A stretch of 6,008 nt of DNA from Bacteroidaceae bacterium (GTDB lineage: Bacteria; Bacteroidota; Bacteroidia; Bacteroidales; Bacteroidaceae), in NCBI GenBank assembly GCA_017551845.1, contig JAFZKR010000132.1, forward strand, positions 1 through 6,008. The letters are read 5' to 3'. The translations under genes and the position numbers were made by a program. The notes beneath the pieces are model-generated. The model was not told the DNA's origin. It searched no databases and saw only the letters and a list, made by a program, of their open reading frames with translations. Of the stretch, positions 1 through 6,008 are shown in pieces. Position 1 is the first letter of the stretch; the number at the start of each line of letters is the position of its first letter.

Positions 1-219
1 GCGTTCCCCGTCCGTAACAAGACGGATGGGACGGGGTGTCGGAATACCCAGTTCATAGACGGTTTGAGAGGTAAAGAACTCCTGAGCCGCCATATCTGCA
101 GCAAAGCCCGGTGTAAATAATTTCGCCAGCCGTTTCTCCTGCTTGTGAGTGTACGTTAGCGCAGTTCCGCCTGCTCCCGAAAGAGAGTATTCGTCAAGGT
201 TGATTTGCTGATAATTCAT
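1..219 (-). CDS. Phosphotransferase (APH/kinase-like) family protein, N-terminal part, truncated by window edge
   Basis: The reading frame is open without a stop from the ATG at 219 down to base 1, giving 73 codons; the rest of the gene is outside the window. The protein begins MNYQQINLDEYSLSG and continues with a glycine-rich segment GAGGTA (residues 15-20). A lysine follows in RLAKLF (about residue 33), then a helix containing AAQEF (about 44-48), then a PTPRPIRLVTDGER segment. This order (Gly-rich loop, Lys, Glu-bearing helix) fits the N-lobe of aminoglycoside-phosphotransferase/choline-kinase-fold enzymes. It resembles from memory the divergent paralogous kinase-like family described first in Fibrobacter (TIGR02172-like). 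The catalytic Asp region is not in the window, so activity and substrate cannot be judged. The upstream ATPase gene lies 59 nt away on the same strand with no visible terminator between, so read-through is possible. The gene also appears to have its own promoter directly at its start. No Shine-Dalgarno is seen. Confidence 0.6.
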   Translation of the reverse strand, partial: MNYQQINLDEYSLSGAGGTALTYTHKQEKRLAKLFTPGFAADMAAQEFFTSQTVYELGIPTPRPIRLVTDGER

Positions 220-223
220 AACA

Positions 224-231
224 CAAACATA
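224..231 (-). promoter_or_regulatory. Bacteroidota-type -7 promoter box (TATGTTTG) abutting the kinase-like gene
   Basis: On the minus strand TATGTTTG matches the TAnnTTTG -7 consensus of the Bacteroidota primary sigma factor exactly. It ends only 4 nt before the ATG at 219, so transcription would be expected to begin at or next to the start codon. No good TTTG -33 element is seen at the right spacing; TTCA is the nearest. The assignment rests on the -7 box alone. Confidence 0.4.
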
Positions 232-278
232 CGCTTTTCCATGGAATTACACTGAACTGACTTTCTTTGGCTTGCGTA

Positions 279-1457
279 TTAGTAGATGAAACCAAACATC
301 CAGATGGGTATGGAGTTGCCGGCGGCGAATTCCATATCGTCCTTGACAAGGTAGCCTACCTCCGCGTCCTTGATCTGCTTGCCCTTCTTGTTCTTGCCTC
401 CCACTTCGAAGGTGATACCGTCGATTTCGAAATCGGAGATCTTGGAAGACGTGACTTTGTGAATCTGGGAAGTCCAAGCCAGGAAGTTGGTCTCCCGCAT
501 ATTCCCGGCATCGATAATGCCGTCCTCAGATAAGGCCATGGCAATGTTGCTGTTCCCCAAGTAGAGTTTCTCCACCTTAGAGAGGAGGTTATCGCTGTGA
601 CCGGGTTCATGGAGGGCGTTGAAGAGTCCGGAAGTGGTCAGGTACTCAATGTAGTCGGGGACATTGTTGCGGCTGATGCCAAGGTCACGGCCAAGAGTTT
701 CGTTGCTTGGCTTATAAGGAACGCTCTTGGAGAGAATGTACATCAGTTTCTTCAGCTTGGCCGCTGCTGCAACGGTCATCTCGGCATAGGCCGGGATGTC
801 TTCCTCAATAGTACTGATGACGGCATTATGTACGCGAATAGGGGCATCACTTTCCTGGAAATAGGGATAGAATCCTGTCTTGCAGTAGTTTTTATAATAA
901 ACCAGTGGCCTGTGCTCTGCATAGGGAAAATCAATCCGTCCATGGAGGATATCGTCCAGGCTGGCGGGCTTTAGCGACCATCCGTTCCTGATGTTGAGGT
1001 ACTCGCGGAAGGAAAGGGTGGGCATCGTGTAAGGAATGGTGCGGCGGCTGAGGTCTGCCTTATTCCCTTTCTGAAGGGCCAATAGTGAACTGCCGGAATA
1101 GACAACCTGCAGGAGCGGGATGTCGTCGTAAATATTCTTGATCTCTGTGGACCAGGGCTTGTATTTGTGGATCTCGTCTATGTAGAGGCGCTTTCCTCCA
1201 GCCTTGAAGAATGTCTGTGCCAGTTCGTAGAGGGTGTGGCCGGAAAAGTAGATATTGTCGGCCGTGACATATAGCGTCTCCTCCAGGTTGTCAAATTGCT
1301 TGATGTGCTGAAGGATCATGGTGGACTTGCCCACTCCTTTCTGTCCCATGATGCAGATGAGGCGGTTAGACCAGTTGATTTTGTCGTGAAACTCCCTGAC
1401 GTAGGCCATGGGGGTCAGGGATAGTTTGAGCCGAAAAGTATTGACAAGATTCTCCAT
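279..1457 (-). CDS. AAA-family ATPase with winged-helix and DUF4143-like (PD-(D/E)XK-type) C-terminus
   Basis: This is a 392-residue protein. Residues 38-46 form a Walker A motif (GQKGVGKST), 90-95 a Walker B (RLYIDE, followed by IHKY), and SGSS at 121-124 fits a sensor-1 position. Residues about 244-285 read like a winged helix (SNETLGRDLGISRNNV). The C-terminus carries E322, D342, then FEVGGKNKKGK with E351 and K355, a pattern like the PD-(D/E)XK fold of DUF4143 proteins. The family is present in many copies in Bacteroidota genomes and has no firmly established role; DNA or partner binding is inference. The frame can be extended upstream to 1526, but the start at 1457 is preferred because the -7 box at 1475-1482 and the operator-like repeats lie between the two starts. 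No Shine-Dalgarno is visible. The gene appears intact, with all nucleotide-binding motifs present. It is probably monocistronic, or read through into the kinase-like gene downstream. Confidence 0.85.
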   Translation of the reverse strand: MENLVNTFRLKLSLTPMAYVREFHDKINWSNRLICIMGQKGVGKSTMILQHIKQFDNLEETLYVTADNIYFSGHTLYELAQTFFKAGGKRLYIDEIHKYKPWSTEIKNIYDDIPLLQVVYSGSSLLALQKGNKADLSRRTIPYTMPTLSFREYLNIRNGWSLKPASLDDILHGRIDFPYAEHRPLVYYKNYCKTGFYPYFQESDAPIRVHNAVISTIEEDIPAYAEMTVAAAAKLKKLMYILSKSVPYKPSNETLGRDLGISRNNVPDYIEYLTTSGLFNALHEPGHSDNLLSKVEKLYLGNSNIAMALSEDGIIDAGNMRETNFLAWTSQIHKVTSSKISDFEIDGITFEVGGKNKKGKQIKDAEVGYLVKDDMEFAAGNSIPIWMFGFIY

Positions 1458-1474
1458 AAGCGTACATTTTTCTG

Positions 1475-1482
1475 CAAAAATA
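1475..1482 (-). promoter_or_regulatory. Bacteroidota-type -7 promoter box (TATTTTTG) of the ATPase gene
   Basis: TATTTTTG on the minus strand matches TAnnTTTG exactly. The expected start of transcription is near 1471, leaving a leader of roughly 14 nt before the ATG at 1457. No TTTG -33 element is present at the usual distance. That space is occupied by the TGCACTG palindrome, so the promoter may be weak or dependent on a regulator. Confidence 0.45.
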
Positions 1483-1488
1483 GCACTT

Positions 1489-1506
1489 TGCACTGAAAAC
1501 AGTGCA
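1489..1506. promoter_or_regulatory. Perfect palindrome TGCACTG-AAAA-CAGTGCA, probable operator of the ATPase gene
   Basis: Two 7-bp arms (1489-1495 and 1500-1506) are perfectly inverted around AAAA. The palindrome sits just upstream of the -7 box at 1475-1482, in the promoter spacer, where a bound protein would block RNA polymerase. The half-site CAGTGCAT recurs at 1533-1540, and related GCAC cores lie at 1483-1486 and 1522-1526. Regulator binding is inferred from symmetry, repetition and position. The same palindrome would form only a short RNA hairpin and has no following U-tract, so it is not a terminator. Confidence 0.5.
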
Positions 1507-1540
1507 TAAATCTTAAAAAATTGCACAAAAATCAGTGCAT
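1500..1540. repeat. Direct repeat CAGTGCAT, two copies 33 bp apart
   Basis: CAGTGCAT occurs at 1500-1507 and identically at 1533-1540. A partial inverted copy TTGCAC lies between at 1521-1526. The first copy is the right arm of the palindrome at 1489-1506. A spacing of 33 bp is about three helical turns, so both copies would face the same side of the DNA, as expected for cooperative binding of a regulator. Confidence 0.5.
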
Positions 1541-1627
1541 GTTGAGTTTAACACAATGATATGCTATTTTATCCAAGATACTTCTGCGGCCTAAATGTAA
1601 AAAAAATGAACAAGCTCCACAAACAAA

Positions 1628-1655
1628 AAAAGGGTCGCAGTTTTGCGACCCTTTT
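1628..1655 (-). terminator. Intrinsic terminator of the exported Gly-rich protein gene
   Basis: A perfect 12-bp stem (AAAAGGGTCGCA / TGCGACCCTTTT) closes a 4-nt loop. Read on the minus strand it is followed by TTTTTTTGTTT, a strong U-tract, and it lies 17 nt beyond the stop codon of the gene at 1673-2335. On the plus strand the hairpin is followed only by TTTTCTATT, and no plus-strand gene runs into it. It also insulates the downstream ATPase promoter from transcription of the upstream gene. Confidence 0.9.
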
Positions 1656-1672
1656 CTATTGGTAAATCCTAA

Positions 1673-2335
1673 TTAGAAGCCACCGAAACCACCGAACTGG
1701 CTCATGTCCATCTCCTCAACCTTAACACCAGCGGGAACCTCGAACATTGAAGCAGGAACGTCCTTCTCCTCGAAGCTCTTGCAAGTAGCGCCAAAGGTAC
1801 CGAAGTCTGAAGACATCTCGTTCTTGAGCTGGATGCCTTTGTAGATCCATACGGTCTGCTCCTGCGGGCCCTGGAAACCTTCAGTAGTCATTGAATACTT
1901 GGTGCACTCCTTACCGGCGATAGTCTCCTTGCCAAGTTCCTTAATATTGTTAGCCTTCTTAACCTCGTCAGTCAGCTTGTTCCAGTTGATCTGGGCACGG
2001 CCACCGCCGAAACCACCCATGCCACCGAATGACGGCATCTTGGTAGCGGTCTTAGCCTCATCATTGATGCGGATCTGAGCACCGTCCTTATCAGTAATAG
2101 TGCGGGTCTTGCCTTCGCCGCCACCCATCATACCGAAACCACCACCTTCTGAAACCTGAGCGGTCTTGAGGCCATAGTTGTCAAAGTAATACTCAGTGAT
2201 CATCTCGTTACCCATCATGTCCATTGACATGGTGTAAACACCTGACTTAACACCGTAAGGAGCATCGGCCGGAGCCTGAGCGTTGGCCAGAGATACTACT
2301 GCCAGAAGGGCAGCTGCCAAAAACATCTTTTTCAT
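1673..2335 (-). CDS. Exported Gly/Phe/Met-rich protein with LolA/DUF4412-like C-terminal part
   Basis: This is a 220-residue protein with a clear Sec signal peptide: MKK, a hydrophobic stretch at about 4-16, and a likely signal peptidase I cleavage after A19 (ANA|QA). There is no lipobox Cys. The mature part should be periplasmic or surface-exposed. It has beta-rich segments such as GVYTMSMDMMGNE (32-44) and TVWIYKGIQLKNEM (161-174), then VPASMFEVPAGVKV (193-206). This arrangement recalls DUF4412/LolA-like proteins; the assignment is from memory and weak. Three glycine-rich patches interrupt it: GGGFGMMGGG (64-73), FGGMGGFGGG (103-112) and the C-terminus FGGFGGF (214-220). Two cysteines, C144 and C185, could form a disulfide. 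The start is fixed by the signal peptide. Lysine is almost always AAG and glycine mostly GGT/GGC, suggesting high expression. The gene is monocistronic: promoter upstream near 2380-2412, strong terminator downstream. Function unknown. Confidence 0.85.
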   Translation of the reverse strand: MKKMFLAAALLAVVSLANAQAPADAPYGVKSGVYTMSMDMMGNEMITEYYFDNYGLKTAQVSEGGGFGMMGGGEGKTRTITDKDGAQIRINDEAKTATKMPSFGGMGGFGGGRAQINWNKLTDEVKKANNIKELGKETIAGKECTKYSMTTEGFQGPQEQTVWIYKGIQLKNEMSSDFGTFGATCKSFEEKDVPASMFEVPAGVKVEEMDMSQFGGFGGF

Positions 2336-2379
2336 TTTTTGTTTGTTTTAAGTTATTAATTAGTAAAAGGTGAATTTTT

Positions 2380-2412
2380 CAAATTCATTCTATATACATA
2401 TAAAGGGCCAAA
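2380..2412 (-). promoter_or_regulatory. Candidate promoter of the exported Gly-rich protein gene
   Basis: On the minus strand TTTG (2409-2412) is followed after 21 nt by TGAATTTG (2380-2387), one mismatch from the TAnnTTTG -7 consensus, at a spacing usual for Bacteroidota promoters. Transcription would start near 2376, giving an A-rich leader of about 40 nt without Shine-Dalgarno. Confidence 0.4.
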
Positions 2413-2500
2413 TTAAAAGTTAAATCAAAAGGATAAAAAAAAACATATCTTTTGAAATCTTTTTAAATCAGCACCAGATAATGCAAATGCAAAAATACTT

Positions 2501-2508
2501 TATTTTTG
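2501..2508 (+). promoter_or_regulatory. Bacteroidota-type -7 promoter box (TATTTTTG) of the acyl-CoA synthetase gene
   Basis: TATTTTTG matches TAnnTTTG exactly. Transcription would start near 2512, leaving about 23 nt before the ATG at 2535. No TTTG -33 element is found at the usual spacing. The box lies inside the reading frame that a start at 2481 would use, which argues for the downstream start. Confidence 0.4.
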
Positions 2509-2523
2509 TAATTACAATCATTC

Positions 2524-2528
2524 AAGGG
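2524..2528 (+). promoter_or_regulatory. Shine-Dalgarno-like AAGGG deciding the acyl-CoA synthetase start
   Basis: AAGGG lies 6 nt upstream of the ATG at 2535, the only start in this window with a reasonable Shine-Dalgarno-like site. It supports 2535 over the upstream ATG at 2481. Confidence 0.45.
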
Positions 2529-2534
2529 CTAATT

Positions 2535-4313
2535 ATGGATTATTTACCGACAAGAACTTTTGACTATCTGGAGATTCTCAAGAACAAATTCCCCAAGGAC
2601 GATATTTTTGCACGCTGCATAAACGGAGAGTGGAAAAAATACAGTGTAGATCAATACATTAAGGCTTCACACGACATAGCCTGCGGATTTTTGGCAAAAG
2701 GATTCAAGCCAGAGGACAAGATCGTAGTAATAACTCCCAACCGTCCGGAATGGAATTTCCTTGACATGGGTTGTACACTTGCACGTCTCATATTCGTACC
2801 GGTTTACCCCACCCTCAGTAAAGATGAATTCCTTTACATTTTTAATCACTCCGATGCCAAAGCCATTTTTACGGGTAGTGAGAGCCTATACAAAATAGCC
2901 CTTGAGATACTCCCCCTGATGGATCACAAGGCTGACCTTTACTATATTGACGATGACAAAGACAAGCCCTGTCTGAATGATATTATTGAAGCAGGAAAGG
3001 CCGACAAAGACAAGTGGGAAGAGGCCATTGAATCCAATATAAAGAGTGTAAGCCCTGATGATGTTGCATCAATCGTTTATACGTCAGGAACTACAGGACA
3101 GCCCAAAGGTGTAATGCTGACCCATATGAATCTTACATTCGATGCTCACTCGCATGCCGTACGCCAGACCTACGGCCCGGGACACCGAATGCTCAGTTTC
3201 CTTCCATTGTGCCATACTTATGAGCGCACCATGAACTATGAGTATCAGGAAAAGGGCATCAGCACATATTATGCCGAAAGCCTCAAGACCATAGCTCGTG
3301 ACATGGCCAGCTGCCATTCAGACGGTCTGTGCGCCGTTCCACGCGTTCTGGAAAGCATGTTTGACGCATTCTATAAGGCAGGACAAGCTCTTACCGGATT
3401 CAAGAAAACCCTATATTTCTGGTGTTGGGATTACGGCGTTAACTTTGATAACCGTAAACATAACCTCATATATGACCTCAAGCACAAACTGGCCGATAAG
3501 CTCATCTATTCCAAGTGGCGTGAGAAATTGGGCGGTCACGAGCTTCTGGTGGTTTCCGGTGGTTCATCTATCCGCCCGCAGATTGTCAAACTGTTCAATG
3601 CAGCCAAGATGTATATCTATGAAGGTTACGGAATGACTGAGGCATCACCTGTAATTGCGGTAAACAGCCCTATGGACGGTTACAACATTATCGGCACTGT
3701 AGGTAAGCCCATAGGCGGTTCAGAGCTCACGTTTGCTCCTGACGGCGAAATACTGACACGTGGCCCTCACGTCATGAAGGGTTACTATAAGGATCCGGAG
3801 GCCACAAAGGAGGTGATAGACAGTGACGGATGGCTCCATACAGGTGACATAGGTACACTCTATGAAGGAGAATACGTCAAGATAACAGACCGTAAGAAAG
3901 AAATTTTCAAACTCTCATCGGGCAAATACATCGCCCCGCAGGTTATTGAGACCCAGATTGCCAATTCACCCTGCTTTGACACCAGTTTCGTATTCGGATC
4001 GAACAAAAAGTTCGCATCGGCCATAATTGTGGTAAATCCCGATAAGGCTAAGGAACTGTGCACATCACTTGGTATTGAATACGTTCATGACAACTCACTG
4101 TTTGAGGACGATGCCCTGCACAGCAAACTGCAGCAGGAGGTTGAGGCAATAAACCGCAACAATGCCATCTACGAGGCAATCAAAAGGCCTGTATTCGTGT
4201 TTGATGAGTGGAACGCCGCAAACGGTCTGCTGTCACAGACCCTGAAACTAAAGCGTAAAGCCCTGATGCAGACATATCAGGACGTTATCAACGAGAAAGT
4301 CTATACGGATTAA
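2535..4313 (+). CDS. Long-chain fatty acid-CoA ligase (AMP-forming acyl-CoA synthetase)
   Basis: This 592-residue member of the adenylate-forming superfamily should activate fatty acids with ATP and CoA, via an acyl-AMP intermediate, to acyl-CoA and AMP for lipid synthesis or degradation. Visible core motifs are the phosphate-binding loop [11 protein letters not shown] (182-192), [11 protein letters not shown] (362-372), GWLHTGD (432-438) with the ribose-binding Asp, [17 protein letters not shown] (452-468) at the hinge, and the C-terminal TLKLKRKAL (569-577) with the probable catalytic Lys571. Length and motif spelling fit the long-chain (FadD/FAA1-type) group; the exact chain-length preference cannot be read. 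It is probably cytosolic or peripherally membrane-associated. The frame extends to an ATG at 2481, but the start at 2535 is chosen because AAGGG (2524-2528) precedes it at good spacing, the -7 box lies between the two, and homologues begin with a similar [14 protein letters not shown] sequence. It is transcribed alone and converges on obgE. Confidence 0.92.
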   Translation: MDYLPTRTFDYLEILKNKFPKDDIFARCINGEWKKYSVDQYIKASHDIACGFLAKGFKPEDKIVVITPNRPEWNFLDMGCTLARLIFVPVYPTLSKDEFLYIFNHSDAKAIFTGSESLYKIALEILPLMDHKADLYYIDDDKDKPCLNDIIEAGKADKDKWEEAIESNIKSVSPDDVASIVYTSGTTGQPKGVMLTHMNLTFDAHSHAVRQTYGPGHRMLSFLPLCHTYERTMNYEYQEKGISTYYAESLKTIARDMASCHSDGLCAVPRVLESMFDAFYKAGQALTGFKKTLYFWCWDYGVNFDNRKHNLIYDLKHKLADKLIYSKWREKLGGHELLVVSGGSSIRPQIVKLFNAAKMYIYEGYGMTEASPVIAVNSPMDGYNIIGTVGKPIGGSELTFAPDGEILTRGPHVMKGYYKDPEATKEVIDSDGWLHTGDIGTLYEGEYVKITDRKKEIFKLSSGKYIAPQVIETQIANSPCFDTSFVFGSNKKFASAIIVVNPDKAKELCTSLGIEYVHDNSLFEDDALHSKLQQEVEAINRNNAIYEAIKRPVFVFDEWNAANGLLSQTLKLKRKALMQTYQDVINEKVYTD

Positions 4314-5482
4314 TCCAGTTCCACCTCGACCTCTTCAAGATCATCCAGGTCATCATCATCGGCCGGAAGGTCGTCAAAGTCAAACTCAAAGTCCGCTCCG
4401 GCGGCCATCAGTTCATTGTGCAGTTCACCGGCATCCTTTGAACGGTGCACAATGTGTTCGGTCTTCCAAGTGGCATCCAACTTATTGCTTTCGCTGTTGA
4501 GTTCCTTCCACAGGATATCCTTAAGCTGTTGCAGCCCCAGACCGCTTACTCCCGATATGAATACATGAGGGATATCGGCCGGCAGATTGGGCTCCAGCAT
4601 GGACATGAGCTCCTCATCAATCAGGTCGCATTTGGTTATAGCCAGCACACGCTGTTTGTCAAGCATCTCAGGGTTGAACTGTGCCAGTTCATTGAGCAGG
4701 ATCTCATATTCGCGCTTAATGTCATCGGTATCGCCAGGAACCATGAACAGCAGCAACGAATTACGCTCAATATGACGCAGGAAACGGAGTCCAAGACCCT
4801 TACCCTCGCTGGCACCTTCAATGATACCGGGAATATCGGCCATCACAAATGATTTACCGTCACGATATGAGACTATACCTAAATTGGGCTCAAGAGTTGT
4901 AAAAGGATAGTTTGCAATTTTAGGCTTTGCTGCCGATATTGACGATAGCAATGTTGATTTGCCGGCATTCGGAAATCCTACCAGACCAACATCTGCCAGC
5001 AGTTTCAGTTCCAGAACCACCATCAGTTCCTGGGCAGGCTCACCAGGCTGTGCAAAACGGGGAGCCTGACGGGTTGCTGTACGGAAATGCCAGTTTCCCA
5101 GGCCTCCGCGGCCACCTTTAAGCAGAATCACCTCTTGGCCGTCATCGGTTATATCGCAAAGATAATCACCAGTTTCAGCATCATATGCTACCGTCCCGCA
5201 AGGGACCTCAATTATTACATCGTTACCGTCTTTACCAAAGCATTTATTGCTGCCCCCATTACCTCCGTTCTCGGCAAAAGCATGACGCTCAAACTTAAGG
5301 TGAAGCAATGTCCAATAGTTACGGTTGCCCTTAAGGATTACACTTCCACCCTTTCCGCCGTCACCTCCATCGGGACCGCCGTTAGGTATGTATTTGTCAT
5401 GACGCAGATGGGCCGATCCGCGACCACCCTTGCCCGACCTGCAAAAAATCTTTACGTAATCTACAAAATTTGATTCTGCCAT
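4310..5482 (-). CDS. obgE: Obg/CgtA GTPase, 50S ribosome assembly and stress-linked GTPase
   Basis: This 390-residue protein has the full Obg layout. The glycine-rich Obg fold spans about 1-158 ([16 protein letters not shown] at 31-46, KGGRGGLGN at 122-130). The G domain begins near 160 with G1 GFPNAGKST (169-177), switch region YPFTTLEPN (192-200), G3 DIPG (216-219), G4 TKCD (283-286) and G5-like SGVSG (310-314). The G4 motif has Thr where the textbook NKxD has Asn; as I recall, Ser or Thr occurs here in other Bacteroidota Obg proteins, so I do not read it as loss of function. The C-terminus (364-390) is a highly acidic tail, 16 Asp/Glu in 27 residues, after a short variable linker. The protein binds GTP/GDP and acts in late large-subunit assembly in the cytoplasm. 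The ATG at 5482 is 4 nt from the adk stop, so the two are co-transcribed and probably translationally coupled. The stop codon overlaps that of the convergent acyl-CoA synthetase gene. Confidence 0.96.
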   Translation of the reverse strand: MAESNFVDYVKIFCRSGKGGRGSAHLRHDKYIPNGGPDGGDGGKGGSVILKGNRNYWTLLHLKFERHAFAENGGNGGSNKCFGKDGNDVIIEVPCGTVAYDAETGDYLCDITDDGQEVILLKGGRGGLGNWHFRTATRQAPRFAQPGEPAQELMVVLELKLLADVGLVGFPNAGKSTLLSSISAAKPKIANYPFTTLEPNLGIVSYRDGKSFVMADIPGIIEGASEGKGLGLRFLRHIERNSLLLFMVPGDTDDIKREYEILLNELAQFNPEMLDKQRVLAITKCDLIDEELMSMLEPNLPADIPHVFISGVSGLGLQQLKDILWKELNSESNKLDATWKTEHIVHRSKDAGELHNELMAAGADFEFDFDDLPADDDDLDDLEEVEVELD

Positions 5483-5486
5483 AGGG

Positions 5487-6008
5487 TCAAATTGACTCCA
5501 CCTTCTCTATTATCTCTTTGATCATCAAATCCTTGTCTCCCTTGAAGGTGAATTCAGAAAGCACGCCCTCTTTCTTGAACCATTCAATCAGAGGATGCGT
5601 CTGGGTATAATAGACATTGAAACGTTTCTTTATAGTCTTTTCGTTATCATCGGCACGTCCTTCAATCTCGGCCCGTTTCAGAAGGCGTTCCATAAGGACA
5701 TCCTCACTGACAATCAGATTTAGTGTTACCGATATCTTCTCGCCACGTTCACGAAGCATCTCCTTAAGCGCCTTGGCCTGAACAATGGTGCGTGGGAAAC
5801 CGTCAAAAATAACGCCTGGACCTTCACGCATGGTGTCATAGACATCAGCCAGCATGTCAATGATCAGATCATCGGGTATGAGTTGTCCTTTTTCTATATA
5901 TCCTTCGGCTATACGGCCAAGTTCTGAGCCTTCTCTTATCTCGGCACGTAGAACATCACCGGTAGATATATGATTGTATCCGAATTTTTCAACCAGGGCA
6001 GCACTGTA
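5487..6008 (-). CDS. adk: Adenylate kinase, short-LID type, N-terminus beyond window edge
   Basis: The minus-strand frame is open from base 6008 to the TGA at 5487-5489, giving 173 visible residues. About 15 N-terminal residues, including the P-loop (expected GAPGSGKGT), lie outside the window. The visible part begins [10 protein letters not shown] and continues [12 protein letters not shown] (AMP-binding region), [28 protein letters not shown] (the DGFPRT adenylate-kinase signature) and [15 protein letters not shown], where the short LID carries the Arg and Asp residues expected of the family. There is no four-Cys zinc LID, so it is the short form usual in Bacteroidota. The enzyme converts ATP and AMP to two ADP in the cytosol. 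An internal ATG at 5855 is not the real start, because family-conserved sequence continues upstream of it. obgE follows after 4 nt. In related genomes a purine salvage gene (hpt) often precedes adk, which I recall but cannot see here. Confidence 0.96.
   Translation of the reverse strand, partial: YSAALVEKFGYNHISTGDVLRAEIREGSELGRIAEGYIEKGQLIPDDLIIDMLADVYDTMREGPGVIFDGFPRTIVQAKALKEMLRERGEKISVTLNLIVSEDVLMERLLKRAEIEGRADDNEKTIKKRFNVYYTQTHPLIEWFKKEGVLSEFTFKGDKDLMIKEIIEKVESI

Noticed and set aside
267..974. Plus-strand open frames of 88 and 125 codons opposite the ATPase gene
   Set aside because: They lie wholly antisense to a well-supported ATPase coding region and show no family resemblance.
1458..1526. 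N-terminal extension of the ATPase to an ATG at 1526 (415 residues)
   Set aside because: The extra 23 residues span the consensus -7 box and the operator palindrome, and lack similarity to the usual start of this family as I recall it. The ATG at 1457 fits better.
1483..1540. TGCAC repeats as a small CRISPR array, integron site or transposon end
   Set aside because: Units are only 7-8 bp, mixed in orientation and irregularly spaced, with no spacers, no transposase and no target duplication.
1541..1627. Possible small RNA or small gene between the ATPase promoter and the terminator
   Set aside because: No open frame with a start signal, no stable hairpin beyond the terminator and no promoter box directed into it could be seen.
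2481..2534. N-terminal extension of the acyl-CoA synthetase to an ATG at 2481, giving a hydrophobic leader (YFIFVITIIQGLI) that looks like a membrane anchor
   Set aside because: The segment contains an exact -7 box, there is no ribosome site before 2481, and AAGGG sits correctly before the ATG at 2535. The hydrophobic look comes from A/T-rich promoter DNA.
4445..5473. Several plus-strand open frames of 60-135 codons opposite obgE
   Set aside because: They are antisense shadows of obgE, kept open by its codon composition. None has a recognisable motif or promoter.
5487..5855. Stand-alone 122-residue protein starting at the ATG at 5855
   Set aside because: The frame continues upstream to the window edge with clear adenylate kinase sequence ([12 protein letters not shown]), so 5855 is an internal Met of adk.

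Overview
The window looks like a piece of a Bacteroidales chromosome (Prevotella/Bacteroides/Muribaculaceae-like). This rests on several TAnnTTTG promoter boxes typical of Bacteroidota, A/T-rich translation starts mostly without a clear Shine-Dalgarno, an adk-obgE gene pair with Bacteroidota-type protein sequences, and a DUF4143-like ATPase of a kind common in this phylum. No tRNA, rRNA, insertion sequence or CRISPR array was seen. The genus is inference.

Layout from left to right. Positions 1-219 (-) hold the N-terminal part of a kinase-like protein of the aminoglycoside-phosphotransferase superfamily, cut by the window edge. Positions 279-1457 (-) hold a complete AAA-type ATPase with a winged-helix segment and a nuclease-like C-terminal domain. 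Its promoter region (about 1475-1540) carries a cluster of TGCACTG sites, including a perfect palindrome, that looks like an operator. A strong intrinsic terminator (1628-1655) closes the next gene, 1673-2335 (-), which encodes a small exported Gly/Phe/Met-rich protein with strongly biased codon use. A 199-bp divergent intergenic region (2336-2534) separates it from a long-chain acyl-CoA synthetase at 2535-4313 (+). That gene ends tail-to-tail with obgE (4310-5482, -), the two stop codons sharing a TTAA. Directly upstream of obgE, 4 nt away, is adk (5487-6008, -), whose first residues lie beyond the right edge.

The right half is ordinary housekeeping: fatty acid activation, adenylate kinase and the ribosome-associated GTPase Obg, with adk and obgE almost certainly co-transcribed. 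The left half is more accessory in character: an ATPase of a multi-copy family under a probable local operator, next to a kinase-like gene whose predicted transcript starts at or next to its start codon. I see no convincing new multi-gene system. The best leads are the TGCACTG operator cluster, the exported glycine-rich protein and the near-leaderless promoter.
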